Shown: positions 10,350 through 22,812, counted from the first letter of the stretch. The stretch is DNA of 64,000 bases from Rosa chinensis (GCF_002994745.2 NC_037094.1:18089001-18153000), one strand, 5' to 3'. A program made the numbers and translations. The notes: a model not told the origin generated them from the letters alone.

Positions 10350-13300
10350 GTGGAGAACCTCAAGTTCTGTGTCACATATAAATGTGTAGTCGTAAAGATG
10401 AGGGACTTCAGGCCCACATATAATTGGAGATCCAAGAAACTTGAGGTTTCAATTTTTTCAATTTATAACAACCTCTTAAGTAACATTAGGTTCCTAGATA
10501 ATCGGATTAAGAAACATTTAGTTTCAATAGGAACTCAACATGTTACAATAAATATGAGGAATAACACAATAGTGCTTTCAACTTTGCTTATTGTAAGCAA
10601 AAGACATCAGGGATGTGTGATAATCTAAATGTTCTTATTAGTCAATGCAATTTAATTTGACTAGTGCCAGTTTGAAAATGGGTTGATAAACATCCATCAT
10701 ATAATGTACCATAGGTGACACACGCCCAATATTTAATTTCCTCACATGTGTGGTTGTTAGGGCAATATTTACATTGACTTCTGATTTCTCTCTTGTCATG
10801 ATCCACTTCTGGTAGCATTTCATGGTATAGCCATGTCAATCGGCTTTCTTACTATACAATGAGATCCATGAGAGGGAGAGATTATACATCTCTGGTAATA
10901 TTGGAGGCACAGAATGCAAAGAGATAATAATATGTCTTCTTTTGGAGCCATCAATCAGATATGTAAGATATGAGAAGATTGTTATATTAGCCTCATAAGC
11001 ATAAGCCTTAATAATATTTTCTGGACACCATGGATAAAATTGCATTGCCTGAAAGTCACTCAAAACATAAGTTTGAAGGTGACACAAATCAAATTTGTAA
11101 GAATTGAACAGTCGATCTCATAGGATATACACGAAGCTTCTGGTCCGTGTTATACAAGTAAAAGGTGGCGTTCAATTATTGTATTGTTGTTTGATGTAGA
11201 TTAACATCAAATATTTTGAACTTCTGGCCAAAATGAATACTCGAAATGTCGAGTTTAAACTTCATGACCATAACTTATAAGTGAGAAACTTCAGGTGCTC
11301 ATCTAGTCAGTATGATCATTGAGGAAGTTCAGGTCCACATGTAATTAAGGATCTAGAAACTGAAGGTTCCGATCTCTATTAATTACAAAATTCACGATCA
11401 TGAATTTGGGTTTAGTGGATCACTTTCTCAAGACTTATGATGAGAAAAAAAATGATATTAATAAAAAAAATGACATACCTGAATTCAAAGGTTATACTCG
11501 TTGTACTCGTTAGTTAAATGAATAACTAACAGTTGATTGTCTGCTTACTTGAAAATTGGTGTCAAAATAATTCCCTCAAAGTGTCAAAATAATCCCCTCA
11601 AAGTTTCAGGCAACCTCAATTAAAACTTAATCATAAATTGTCCATTATCCACTCGAAACTTAAGGTTTAAGTCTGCACAATTAGGACTCCAGGTTCTAAG
11701 GTGGAGTAAACTTCTTGTACACTTATAAGATAATAGTAAGCAAGCTTTAGGTAAGCGAAAAAAAAAAACCGTATCAACTAACATATGAAAATTCACTCAA
11801 AATTTCTGGTTCGAAGTGGACATAGAGTTAAAATAAATCACGTAATCGAAGCTTCAGGTTCGAATTTTTTTTTACTATTAGAACTTCGCGTTCTACTCTA
11901 TGATATTTTGAACTTCTAGTATACTCGAAATATGTATGTATGAGATATAGAGCTGCTGCCCCATATGAATAACAAAGAATTTTAAAAGATAAGTACTGTA
12001 ATGAATGTACATAACAAAATAGAAAAATTGCGGGGAAGAAAAATAAATAAATTAATTAACACTAGAAACTTCCGGTTTCGTGGATGAAGAAAACATACAG
12101 AACTTCTGGTATGGTTAACTTCATATGATACTGTGTTTTTTTTTCCTTACAAATTCACAAGAACTAATGTAACGTTCCGAACCAGAATTCACCGGTTTAC
12201 TAGTCATTTGGACGGTAAACGATCTTTATTTTCACTTTTATTGTCATTTCAGCACTTTTAGTGGCCCTAAAAGTTGACTTTTTGTTCGGATCAAAATTTG
12301 AGAAAATGTTCTTCATAAAAGTTGTAGAGGACGTTAAACCGAGCACGTGGATATGTGGTACGTAAAAATTGGAGTTCGTATGCGAAAGTTATAAGCGAAA
12401 TACTAAAGTTACTGTTTATGTGGTAAGTTTCTATAAATAGCCAAGTTACTCTAGTAAGTTTCCATTTTTGGAAACCTACCGGCTCTTCTCTCTCCTCTCC
12501 CCCGACTTTTCCCTCTTCCCTTTGGGTTCTCCTTCCTCCCTTCGATTCCACGCCTTCCGGCCACCACAAGAGCGCCTCCTTCCTCCCTGCACCCTAGCGG
12601 CCTTGGATTGTGACGATTTGGCCGAGAAACCTCGGATCGAAGCAAAGTTCTTCACAGTTGTAGTTTGGAGTTTTCGTCCATTTCCGGCTATTCCGGCCGT
12701 CTCCGGCCACCAAACCGGCGTCGAAGGTTCGGTTTTTGCCAATGATCATTTCCCCTAAGGTCTTTCATTTCAATTTACAGTGTAGAGGTCGAATTAACGA
12801 TTGCAATTTCTACGGTTCTTGGGTTTTTTCTGGAAAAATTTCACCGGCCAAATTGGAGCCCTTCAATGTAAAATTGGAACTTGTTGTAGTTGTGAAAAAT
12901 GTTGGGTCTGTTGAGTAGGTGGTGCTGCTAAAATTTGGTGGCCATCGGAGGTGGTGGCCGCCGGCGCGTGGGGCCCACTCACTGCCACTGTTGGTGGCGC
13001 GTGGAGGCATGTAGGGCAGTGTTTTAATTTCAGTTTTTAGCCCATTAAATTGTATAAATATTGTAGAGCTTGTTTGTGAAGTTTGGTGAATTTTGGAGGA
13101 GTTTGGAATTGTTTGTGAATTTCCGAAGTTCGGAGTTGTGTGATTGAATTGTCGGAAATCCGGCCGTTAGATTTCCCTCGTTTTCATTGTGGAATATGTT
13201 AATTGAGGAATTGGTGTTGTGGGAGAGATTTGGGTTGAATCCGAGAAGTAATGGAGATAGGGATTTCCGGGTTTTGTTTAGGTTAGTAATTATTTATTCG

Positions 13301-15110
13301 AATTGTGGTTTATGGAAGTGTACTTGTGTACAGGGCAATGTTGCGAGCTACGGCTAGATGAAGGAACTCGTTTGTGTGGTCGCCCAATAGTACTGTGAGT
13401 GGACCTTTGCTTTTAAGTATGGATGCATGCAATTGTTGATTTGTCTTGATTTGTTTTGGGAAATGAATTAGTGACTTAAATCATTGTTTTAATTTATCGA
13501 GCATATTAAACGGATTTAAATATTTTATTACTATGTCAATTGGATTTTCGAATTAAAGTTGTTATGCTCGATTTTGAAATTGTGATTTATGTTAAAATTC
13601 GTTGATTTGAGATTTTTGGAAAGATTTTCGAAATGGGATTTCGATGAAGTTATTTCCTATTTGTTTATCGACTTTCGGTTTTGTCATTGGGAATGCCTTG
13701 CTAATAATCTAATTATTCTTTTAGCGTGTGGGACACGCTGTTGACTTATGTGACTTTTTACGAGAATTTCTGGGTACGGTTGGGAATCGTACTCATGTTT
13801 TCTTTATTCGCGGGACTTATGGGGAAGCCTTTGAGATCTACTGGATTTTAATGGTTTTTACCCACCATACCTGGGTCGCTATATTTTATTGCTAGCTAAC
13901 CTATTAGTACTCCTCCCTGCTTACTATGTGTTCGTGGGTGAGTAAGAGCAGAGCATGGGATGCTCCAGAGTGTGGGACACTCCGACCCGAGCCTGGGAGG
14001 CTCCCTTCTTTCGTATGGTGATACCTCTTCCCCATATCTTATCGTTGCTTGACTAGCGGGGCTAGTCCAATTTTCACTGTAGCCAGCGGGGCTGATCTTA
14101 TTCTTCTTGAGAAACGAGATTTCGGTTTTATGATGTATTTTTCGAATGTTGTGACTAGCTAGTCGGTTTACCGTTTTGAAATCCTTGGATTTAAAGCTAA
14201 AAGTGTTTTACCATTTTGTGCATGCATCGGTTTTTAATGAAATAAATGTGGGAAAGTATGAAATCCTTCTTCTTTTAAATTGTTTATTTTTGTCCACTCA
14301 CGCTAACGTTTTTCGTCTACTTTCCCCTGGGCCTTTCGGTTTCTAATGCCCAGTTTGCAGGCGTTATTAGTTGAGGTCTGGCGTCTGTGTTTCGAGGCAT
14401 AGCTGACGAATAGCTTCCGCACTTCTTCATTTGGCTATGATATTTTGTGAGTTAATAGTTTTGGGTAGTTCACTTTAGGGGTGACTCGGCCAATTCTCGG
14501 TAGAGTTACCTCTAAGGTGGGCCCCGTAGGGCCAACTCGGGTTTCAGGGTGAAATCTGGGGCGGGTCTTGTCAACTAAAGTATATCTTGTGGTGAACCTC
14601 AAATTCTCTTTATATAGAGATGTAGTCACAAGCTTCTGGCTTTGATTAAATTTCCAACTTCGAACTGCAAACTCTAAATTTCGTTTGACTTTCAAAGTGA
14701 CAAGGAGGAGGAAACCCAATTGGTCATGCCAAAACATAACGAAGAAGTAGAGGGATTGCATGCCCTCATATAATTAGGGATCAAGAAACATGTGATTTCA
14801 TATATGTTTAATAAACGTCGATCGAGGATCTTCTGGCCCTCATTAATTGCATAAGCTATGAAAAACTTCATGTCACAATTTTCTAATTTACATTTCATTA
14901 CCCTTGAGGAACTTCAGGCCCCCATATGATCATGGTTCAAGTAACTTGCGATTTCGATCATTGTATAACTCTAAGGAACTTCTGGTCCTTGTTAATTGTA
15001 CAGGAACTGAGAAACTTCATGTAGCAATTTTGATCATGTAACTCTTGAGGAACTTCAGGCCCTCTGTAATTGAATGGAGAGACTTCAAGTCTCGATCTTA
15101 AATTCTTTTA
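10350..15110. repeat. Dispersed degenerate repeat in element B
   Basis: The core GAACTTCAGGCCC or GAACTTCTGGTCC, followed by an ATAATTAGGGATC-like stretch and a second GAAACTTGAGGTTTCGATC-like core, recurs many times. Examples are near 10400, 11330, 14760, 14905, 14980 and 15045. Spacing is irregular, roughly 60-150 bp. This looks like an eroded tandem array in the element's non-coding interior, interrupted by the solo LTR. Confidence 0.6.
12168..14573 (+). mobile_element. Solo LTR, Tekay/Del-like Gypsy element
   Basis: A 2406-bp block begins TGTAACGTTCCG and ends GCGGGTCTTGTCA. It is bounded by a perfect 5-bp target duplication ACTAA (12163-12167 and 14574-14578). These termini and the length are typical of plant chromovirus (Tekay/Del) LTRs. 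There is no internal region or second LTR, so it is a solo LTR left by recombination. A TATA-like TATAAATAG near 12432 lies in the expected promoter part. The GC-rich ORF-like stretches at 12450-13010 are probably not coding. Confidence 0.82.
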
Positions 15111-15839
15111 ATCGAAAGGCTGAAATATGCACTAATCATATATATGTGTATATTGGTTTGGAATTTGGATACACAAAACCACCAAACTCCCTCTTTCTTC
15201 AGCCTTGCCTGAGCCAATAAATGTTAAATCTTCTCTGCAGAAACAATGTTGACCAATAAATGTAAACTGCAATTTATGGTCACTGCCAATTTTTTTAGAT
15301 GTATAGGAAATAAAAACAAATCATGATTATCCAATAAAACTCAATATCCAATAGAGACCCAGTAGGGAGGAGAAGCCATGGATTGCAGAAGCACATACAC
15401 ATGGCAGACGAAATTGAAATATAAAAATGAAGAAAAACCCCAATAACCAATTTGAAACAATGATATCAAAATTGATGATTAAATGTCTGGGCAATTGGAA
15501 TTAATCCTATATGGTAGTGTAATGCAACAAAACGGCATACATGCAACATCATGATGTTGTGGGCTATGATTCCTATATATCAATATCTCATAATGGACTT
15601 TAGCGAAAGCAATCACATAACATATATAAGTAACAGTGCCCCGTGCCATTGAGTAATTAGCGAGCATTGATATGATGCCGTATATCTTCATAAACCCTAA
15701 TATGCATAATTGATATAGATTAAATAAACTCATAGATCATGAGTTATAGTTAAGAGCAGCAACGTTGCACTATAAACTCATAGATCATCATGGAGTTTAA
15801 AAAAAAAAAAGCAAAGTGTGTTGATAACGTATTATAAAG

Positions 15840-15985
15840 TAGAGAGAAGATAAAGAGAGAATAGTTGGGAGGAAGTTCTCATTCAGTCTCATTAGCCTCC
15901 TTTATATAGAGGTAGAGTTTACATCAAAGTACATAACTAATGAGTATTTACGCGGACAGCCACATAGATAATAATATTTACAACA
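15840..15985 (-). repeat. Element B LTR (5' LTR)
   Basis: Repeat of 7653-7816, shortened by a small internal deletion after AGTTGGGAGGAAG. It is followed by the TTACA duplication and resumed P450 flank. Confidence 0.9.
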
Positions 15986-16802
15986 TTACAGTAGTTTGTT
16001 TGATTTGTGACTCTGTAGATTTGGATTGTTTGGAAAAGAGAAATTTGTTGCCCGGAAGCAACTGAAACTCGTAGGCCATTTGATTATTCCTCCTATAAAA
16101 TCAAATCAGTTCTATGGTCAACACTCAACATTTTACATGTTTTTCTTATGTATGTGCTTTGCGATTTTGTATTTAGTAGAAACGTAAACTAATTGAATAA
16201 ATTAGAACTGATAAGAGCATCTCCAACAGTAGAATTTATTTTTTAGTTAAATTTAGCTAAATTTGTGAAATATAGCTATTGATTTAACAATGTTGCTCCA
16301 TCAATGATAGCTATTTGTAAGTGATATATTATGTTTCATCGAATCGTAAACTGACATGTGGACAAAAGAGGAGAGAGAAATATAACTTTTGCTTTAGCTA
16401 TGTAGGATTCTCTAGCTAAATATAGCTAGCCAATTTAGCTAAAGTTAAATATAGCTAAGCTATAGCTAGTCTGTTGGAGTTGAATTTTGCTTCAAAAATA
16501 GTTAAATATAGCTAAAAATTAAATTTAGCTACTCTGTCATATAACAATCAATCCGTGAGTTAAATTTATGACTTCCCACTTACAAAGTGTGCATCCCTTT
16601 GGACCAAACAATGTTGCCAGATATGTGGGTTACGATTTAATGTTAAGACTGTTTTTTTGTAACTTCTATTTTACAACATGTTTAAAGGAGTAGTTTTTGT
16701 GTACATTCGACTAACTCTCACAAGTAGGTGGGATCTACATGTGTGGAGTAACAACACCCAAAACCAACGGTCGTTTGGAGTAACTACGGTGGTGTCTACG
16801 GT
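15986..16802 (+). repeat. P450 3' flank, copy 1 (second part)
   Basis: Continues the flank cut at 7652 and aligns along its length with 16910-17375. The only large difference is the MITE at 16215-16539. Confidence 0.8.
16215..16539. mobile_element. MITE with GAGCATCTCCAACAG terminus
   Basis: Starts GAGCATCTCCAACAG after TAA and is rich in TTTAGCTAAA/TAGCTA motifs, as in Tourist-like MITEs. The paralogous copy at about 17130-17145 reads GATAACATACAACAATC without it, which gives an empty site. The right terminus is eroded: the complementary CTGTTGGAG lies about 70 bp inside the end and no second TAA is clear. Confidence 0.7.
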
Positions 16803-17375
16803 GTTTTGTATAAAGTAAGAATGTCTTTGCCAACAAAAAGAAGTTAAGAACAGCGGTACTCCTCTTGTCTTTGTTTCTAAATTTGTTCTCTAATAATGTT
16901 GTACAGTAGTTTGTTTGATCTGTGACTCTATCGATTCGGATTGTTTGATAAAAAAAAATAAAAAAAACTGTTGCCTGGAAGCAACTGCAACTCGTAAGCC
17001 ATTTGATTATTTCTCCTATAAAATCAAATCATTTCTATGGTCAACACTCAATATTTTACATGTTTTTCTTGTGTATGTGAGTTATGAGTTTTTATATAAT
17101 AGAAATGTAAATTAATTGAATAAATTACAACCGATAACATACAACAATCAATTTGTGAGTTATATTTAGGAGTTAGGACCTTTCACTTACAAAGTGTGCA
17201 TCTCGTTAGACCAAATAATGTTATTAGGTATGTGAGCTAAAATTTGAAGTTGAACCGTTTTTTGTAACTTCCATTTTACAACAGGTTATTCAACGAACTC
17301 TCACAAGAAGGTGGGATGTACGCGTGGAGTAACCACACCCAAAACCAACAGTGGCCACACAAAACCACGGTGGTG
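16803..17375 (+). repeat. P450 3' flank, tandem copy 2
   Basis: Aligns with 7544-7652 joined to 15986-16802, without the LTR element or the MITE. The duplication junction lies around GGTGGTGTCTACGG at 16788-16801, which recurs at about 17367-17382. Confidence 0.8.
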
Positions 17376-17449
17376 TCTATAAATATGTCGCTTCAAAATC
17401 CGGAAAACAGATTGCAGAGATCGTCCTGATTAATCTCTGATGGGTTTAA

Positions 17450-17600
17450 TTCTTGGGCAGTTTTTTCTTGCAGCTGTGTTAAACTGCAAGAAAAAGTCGC
17501 AAAGAAGCTCTTCCGGGTGCGAAGTACTGTGAGAAGCACATTCACATATCAACAAATCGAAGCATGTGGAAGAAGCTTCTCATCATGAAGAGGGTACGTA
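17450..17600 (+). pseudogene. Possible WRC-domain relic of a growth-regulating factor
   Basis: A short frame reads C-K-K-K-S-Q-R-S. After a one-base shift it reads L-P-G-A-K-Y-C-E-K-H-I-H-I-S-T-N-R-S. Cys-x9-Cys-x2-His spacing with P-G-x-K-Y-C-E-K-H is characteristic of the WRC domain of plant GRF transcription factors. No QLQ domain, flanking exons or intact frame are seen. This is a tentative call on about 30 residues and could be chance. Confidence 0.35.
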
Positions 17601-18590
17601 CTACATTGTAACTAAATAGGCTTTGGCTGGTTGATAGGAGATGGTTCTAAAAGATAGAGACTTAATTGTTTGGTTGGTGAAGGAATTCATGGGGCTCCAT
17701 CAGAGATTTTGGCTCTTGCTTTGGACACCAGGCCAGACACGTTGGGTTGCTTGTTTAGGATTCGTTTTGGCTTTGTTACCATCATACATGTCATGTTTTC
17801 TTCAACTCGATTAGTTCTCTCTGGTCTGAATGGACTTGCCTGCATGATATATTAGCTTCATGAATAACTTGCAACGCAATTCTCAGTTACTCGTATCAAA
17901 TTTCTCATTGTGAGTCTAGTGAAGCAGGCTGATCAGCCTAAGAAACCAAACCAAGTCGAGCCCATGGCCAATATAGCAACTCCCCTAATATTTAAAGTTG
18001 GATGGACCATATTTGAGCTTTGAGGCAATGGATCCCATTATCCGGCAATTTCCTCCATATTTGGGAGGTTGTATTATTCTTTTGTATGTTTGGTCAATTA
18101 CAACCATAAAGATAGAGGTTTAGGTGGCCTTGTAAAAAAATCCTTACAAAGCAAATAAAAAACAGTACCCAACTTGCATAAAAAAACTCATAATAGATAA
18201 TTAGATTTCTTCCGGCCATGACGGCCAGCTCCCTCCCAAAATCTCTTCTCTAGTTCTCTACACAGCTACACCACATAAAGCCTTCCTTGCTATTTTGGTA
18301 ACTAGAATGTTATGGTTTTGAGTTTCGACTAATAAATTCAATTCGAGTCCTTTGACCACCATTGACTATAGTAGGACCTTTAAAAAAAAAAAAAAAAAAA
18401 ATTTTCCTGATCTTCCAAGATATACGATTTTGTAAACAAGAGACAGAGAGAGAATCAATAAACACATTGTGATTGGGTGAAACACCACACGTGCCATCCC
18501 ACGTGTGAACTTGTGACTGTCTCAAGATTAAGTTCCCCCTCGTAAAACAGTAAAAAAACCGCGTCGCCAGCTAAACAGTTATGGGGAGAA
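17601..18590. other. Intergenic sequence, promoter side of the translocator gene
   Basis: No convincing gene. It contains an A-run near 18382-18400 and pyrimidine-rich sequence from about 18600 that is probably promoter and 5' UTR of the gene at 18882. Confidence 0.4.
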
Positions 18591-18881
18591 AACCACAGTA
18601 CACCAACGAGAAAAGAACACCGACACTCCAACTCACCCTCCTCACCAATAAAAGCACGCTTCCCAATGACTCCATTAATCCGCAATCTTTATTCCCCTCC
18701 ATTCTCCATCCGACGGCTCCGCCCATTCCTCCTCCCCCAAATCTCAATCTCCTCCGTCCGATCAGATCCACTCTTTCATTATCCCCCAGTCGTCCTCGTC
18801 ATCCACTCAGATCTGAGACCGAGGCCTCACACTGCTCGGGGGGGGAGGTTTCCATAGCAATATTCCCGTTCTGCCCCTGAA

Positions 18882-19963
18882 ATGGTGGAAGCGCAGACAT
18901 GGACGACGCGTCGTATGAGCAACCCCCGGCTGGACAGCACCACCACCTCCTCCTCCCCCGACCTCGCCGTCGACATCCCCGCGACTCCCCCAGGCGACGT
19001 CCGCAACGGCACTAGCTACAACAACTACGGATCGTTCCTCTCCCCGACTCTATCCACGGCGGCCATCATCGCCTCCTGGTACTTGTCCAACATCGGAGTC
19101 CTCCTCCTGAACAAGTACCTCCTCAGCTACTACGGCTACCGCTACCCTATCTTCCTCACAATGCTCCACATGATCTCGTGCGCCGTCTACAGCTACGTGG
19201 CCATCCACTTCCTCGAGCTCGTGCCACGCCAGCACATCGTCTCCCGCCGCCAGTTCTTCAAGATCCTCGCCCTCAGCGCCATCTTCTGCTTCTCCGTCGT
19301 CTGCGGCAACACCTCCCTCCGCTACCTCCCGGTCTCGTTCAACCAGGCCATCGGCGCCACCACGCCGTTCTTCACTGCGATTTTCGCTTGCATAATCACC
19401 TGTAAGAAGGAATCCGCCGAAGTTTACGGCGCCCTACTCCCCGTAGTGTTCGGAATCGTCCTGGCCAGCAACAGCGAGCCGCTGTTCCATCTTTTCGGGT
19501 TTCTGGTCTGCGTCGGGTCGACGGCCGGCCGGGCGTTGAAGTCCGTGGTGCAGGGGATTTTGCTGACCAACGACTCCGAGAAGCTCCACTCGATGAACTT
19601 GCTGCTCTACATGGCGCCGATGGCGGCCTGCATTTTGCTGCCGTTTACTCTCTACATCGAGGGCAACGTGGCGGCGAAGACGATAGAGAAGGCGAGGGGG
19701 ACCCGTACATTGTGTTCTTGTTGCTCGGGAACGCCACCGTGGCCTACCTGGTCAACTTGACCAATTTCTTGGTGACCAAGCACACAAGCGCGTTGACGCT
19801 GCAGGTGCTTGGAAATGCCAAGGCGGCCGTGGCGGCCGTGGTGTCGGTTTTGATATTCCGGAACCCCGTGACGGTGATGGGGATGACCGGGTTCGCGGTG
19901 ACCATCATGGGCGTGGTGCTTTACAGCGAGGCCAAGAAGAGATCCAAAGTTACAACTCATTGA
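18882..19963 (+). CDS. Nucleotide-sugar/phosphate translocator (NST-KT type), single exon, one-base frameshift
   Basis: Membrane transporter of the plant drug/metabolite (TPT/NST) family, closest in character to Arabidopsis At1g12500. The substrate is unknown and Golgi/ER location is inferred from the family. It begins [14 protein letters not shown] and has about ten hydrophobic segments (for example [18 protein letters not shown]). It ends with E-A-K-K-R-S-K. The first frame runs to about 19695 and the rest is open in another frame (19712-19963). The switch lies in the G-run at 19695-19700, where one G fewer than the family frame needs is present. Otherwise the coding quality is excellent and GC-rich, so a sequencing or assembly error is as likely as a real mutation. 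With the slip the protein is about 360 aa, the usual family length. Confidence 0.85.
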
Positions 19964-20727
19964 CACAAAGAAAGAATAAAGATTTTTCACACATTCATTT
20001 TGACTCTACCACCAGAAATTCGGGTACAAATTTGTTTTTATTTTTACTTTTATTTTTTAATTGTTGTTCCATTCCTTATTAATTTGATTTATGGGATCAA
20101 AGGAAGAGAAATTGGATCAAAGTAAGATGCGAATGGGAGTGTATAGGATGGTGGAGAAAGGGAGAAAAGATATGCTCTTTGTCTGCTTTTTTTTCTTTTA
20201 ATTGTTGTTGATAGGGTATAGCAGAGAATATGTATGTTTTCTCTTTCACTTTACCCCGTGTGTAACTTTATGAAATACCCTGCAATTGGACTCATACAAT
20301 TCTGATATCAATCTTAGTGTACTTTGTTGGGGAGGAAAATATCTCTTCCAATTCAATTTTAAGAACTCAAGATCTTCCCCGTTTTTTGTTTTCGCTGCTG
20401 ATTCTTTTGCAGTTATGTATGCTTTTTTGTTTTTCGTTATATATATGTGCATTGGATTGTTTGTTTTGCATCATGATTACGTCATGGTTTTGTAACTCTT
20501 CGAACTAGTTTAGAGGGCACCTTCTAAAGTGCTTATCTTGCAGAAATGGGAAAATAAGAATACAGGGGGCTGTGCTATCCATGCAATCTGTTATTTGGAA
20601 TGAGTGACTGAGTGTAACTAGGGGTACATTACTATTATCCGTGGATAGTCCAAGATATAGAGCAGGATAGAAACCTAAAGTTGCAACCTCTCCTTGTGCG
20701 TGGAGAATGGGGATTGAAGGTTTGGAG

Positions 20728-20975
20728 TATTAGATAGATATCAGGCAAGTAGATTGATGAGCACCAATAGTGTCATATATCAGATCACTGATTAGGACCG
20801 TGATATATGTCATACTAATGCAAGTATGACCATCTCTGAACTGTTATACATTTATTAGATAGATATCAGGCAAGTATATTGATGAGCATCACTGATTAGG
20901 ACCGTGATATATGTTATACTAATGCCATAGGGTATCACCGCATCTGAACTATTATACATTTTTTATGTTTTAGAG
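20728..20975. repeat. Tandem duplication, period about 125 bp
   Basis: Two units both begin TATTAGATAGATATCAGGCAAG, at 20728 and 20853. The second lacks about 20 bp in its middle. Both include GATTAGGACCGTGATATATG. Confidence 0.85.
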
Positions 20976-22096
20976 TATGCACAGTAGGCATTTCAACTTA
21001 TTCACATATTCAAAAGTATCTTTTCCCATATTTCTCATCTGATGTGACTGAATAATATAGATTTTACTGAATTATTGCTAGCCAATAATGCTTTGCTGAT
21101 GAAATTGCAGTCACCATTAACCTATAGGAATTGTTGCTAATTTTTCTTCTCCTTTTGTTCTTCTGATTTTCTTTTTTTGGCTTAGGATAACCGATCAGAA
21201 TGCAAGAGTAGATCACAGAAAAACTCTAGTTTAGCTGGTTGTCTAAATTGAGATTGCTTGCGTGACTTTTAGCTTGTTTAAGGATTTGGACATTGTCTTT
21301 GGAATCATATTTCTGCCATTAAGGTTTTGTCAAAATTGAATGAATTCACATTCAGGTTTTTCAGTCCCTGTGAATATAATTCAGTGCAAAAGGTTTACTT
21401 TTGGTTGGATTTGGCAGTTAAATTCCTAAAATGAGTTCATGGATTGTCAAGAAAATTATTCAGATCAGAAGATCAAGCAATGGAGAAACAGCCTATTGCT
21501 AATGCCGTCTATCAAAATTCTGTGTTTTACCCATTTTCATATGGGTTTCAACTATAAATATGATTCTTATTTGAGATGTTGACGAGGCATTCCCGGCTGT
21601 TCTTGATAGATATAGCTTTCTTGTCTGTTATATAGCCACCACAATTAAGCTGGTCCATCATTAAGTACATGGTGTACATGAAGTTTATATCCCACCAGGA
21701 ATCCAAGACCACCTTCTTGAATGTACTTGGTAGACTGCTGTAGTTTGGGGGATACAAATGTATTGTTGTCAATCACAATAAGCATGTGCCATGTGGTATG
21801 TTTTATTCCATGCCTTTATTCCATGCCCTATCGGCATCAATCTAATTGCACTAGGTTTGGTTGGTGGTGGTTGAAGCATTCTCTATCCAGTGCTGCTATC
21901 CAGCATTCTCTATCAAGGAACTGAGAACTCGAAGGATGAGTTTTGACTCTTTCAGATTGAGCTCTATTATTCCACTAAGGAACGGAAACACATGAGCCAA
22001 ATCTGGATCCATGTTCTATTACTTGAGGCCTGTTATGTTTTTGGCTCATATTACTAGACTGGTAGTTGATCCCCAAATTAAGGAGCGAGTCTGATT

Positions 22097-22187
22097 GATA
22101 ATCCTATCAATTTCAAGGGTATTTCAAAAGTCAAGATAATCCTATCAATTTCAAGGGTATTTCAAAAGTCAAGATAATCCTCCAAAG
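22097..22187. repeat. 38-bp tandem repeat, about 2.3 copies
   Basis: The unit starts GATAATCCTATCAATTTC at 22097 and 22135, with a partial third at 22173. Confidence 0.9.
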
Positions 22188-22800
22188 GGTCCCTCATATG
22201 CTTTCGTAGGTGTTAGGAGTGGGGTTTATATAGTCTTGTATTATATGTTGATTTCGATGTTATACGTATCTTCTTGTTTTTATTAAGTGGAAACTACACT
22301 CACCTCCTTGACCAAACTCCAAAACACAAAAAACTCCACTACATTTGTTTTTAGACACTTAAGGACATTTTGTCTTTAGCAAGTTTTACTTTCTCTTCAA
22401 AGTTTTTATCTTTCCTATCAGTAAAAAGAAAATTGACGGAACGTAGTGGGCCCATGCTTTGAATTTGTTTATCTAAACATTTGCAGGTATAAACTCATCC
22501 TCTATACTCGAAGGTAAACAGTTATTTTACTATTCATAATTTCGATTGTTGACAGATTAGAGTTACTTGCTATTTGTAAAAATACTAGCAAAGAATTAAA
22601 AACAGAAAGAGAAAAGTTGAGAAAATTGAAACTCTTTAGAGATAATCTCAACAGAAATACTCCCAACTACTGGGATATTATTTATAGACTCCAAACTAGA
22701 ATCTATAAACTAGAGGAAGATATTGATAATCTTTTATATGTTCTAGAAATAGAACAAAAACCTCTGGATTATTTGAGCATTGGTTAGATCCGCACCTCAC

Positions 22801-22812
22801 TGGTATCAGAGC
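22801..22812 (+). promoter_or_regulatory. Minus-strand primer binding site (tRNA-Met)
   Basis: TGGTATCAGAGC complements the 3' end of plant initiator tRNA-Met, the priming site used by Caulimoviridae. It lies 35 bp before the first ORF. Confidence 0.85.

Larger units (their letters stand above)
7653..15985 (-). mobile_element. Decayed Copia-like LTR retrotransposon (element B)
   Basis: LTRs lie at 7653-7816 and 15840-15985, with TTACA duplicated at 7648-7652 and 15986-15990. On the minus strand the LTR starts TGTTGTAAATA and is preceded by a purine tract (CTAAGGGGGGG). Inside the other LTR is a primer-site-like CGTTATCAACAC. No open frames remain. Short stretches near 7870-7950, 9337-9362 and 9843-9900 match the Copia element at 52544-62897, which indicates the family and orientation. 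A 2.4-kb solo LTR is nested at 12168-14573. Confidence 0.85.
19976..22500. other. Intergenic region without a recognisable gene
   Basis: Holds the 3' UTR of the translocator gene (to perhaps 20300) and AT-rich sequence with two local tandem duplications, at 20728-20975 and 22097-22187. No coding or RNA gene was recognised. Confidence 0.5.

Noticed and set aside
12450..13010. GC-rich open frames on both strands (up to about 96 codons)
   Set aside because: They lie inside the Gypsy-type solo LTR, overlap on opposite strands and show no domain; composition alone explains them.
18310..18880. Overlapping frames on both strands upstream of the translocator gene
   Set aside because: Pyrimidine-rich 5' UTR/promoter sequence; frames are mutually antisense and lack family features.
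20246..20508. Small frames on both strands after the translocator gene
   Set aside because: AT-rich 3' flank; no conserved features.
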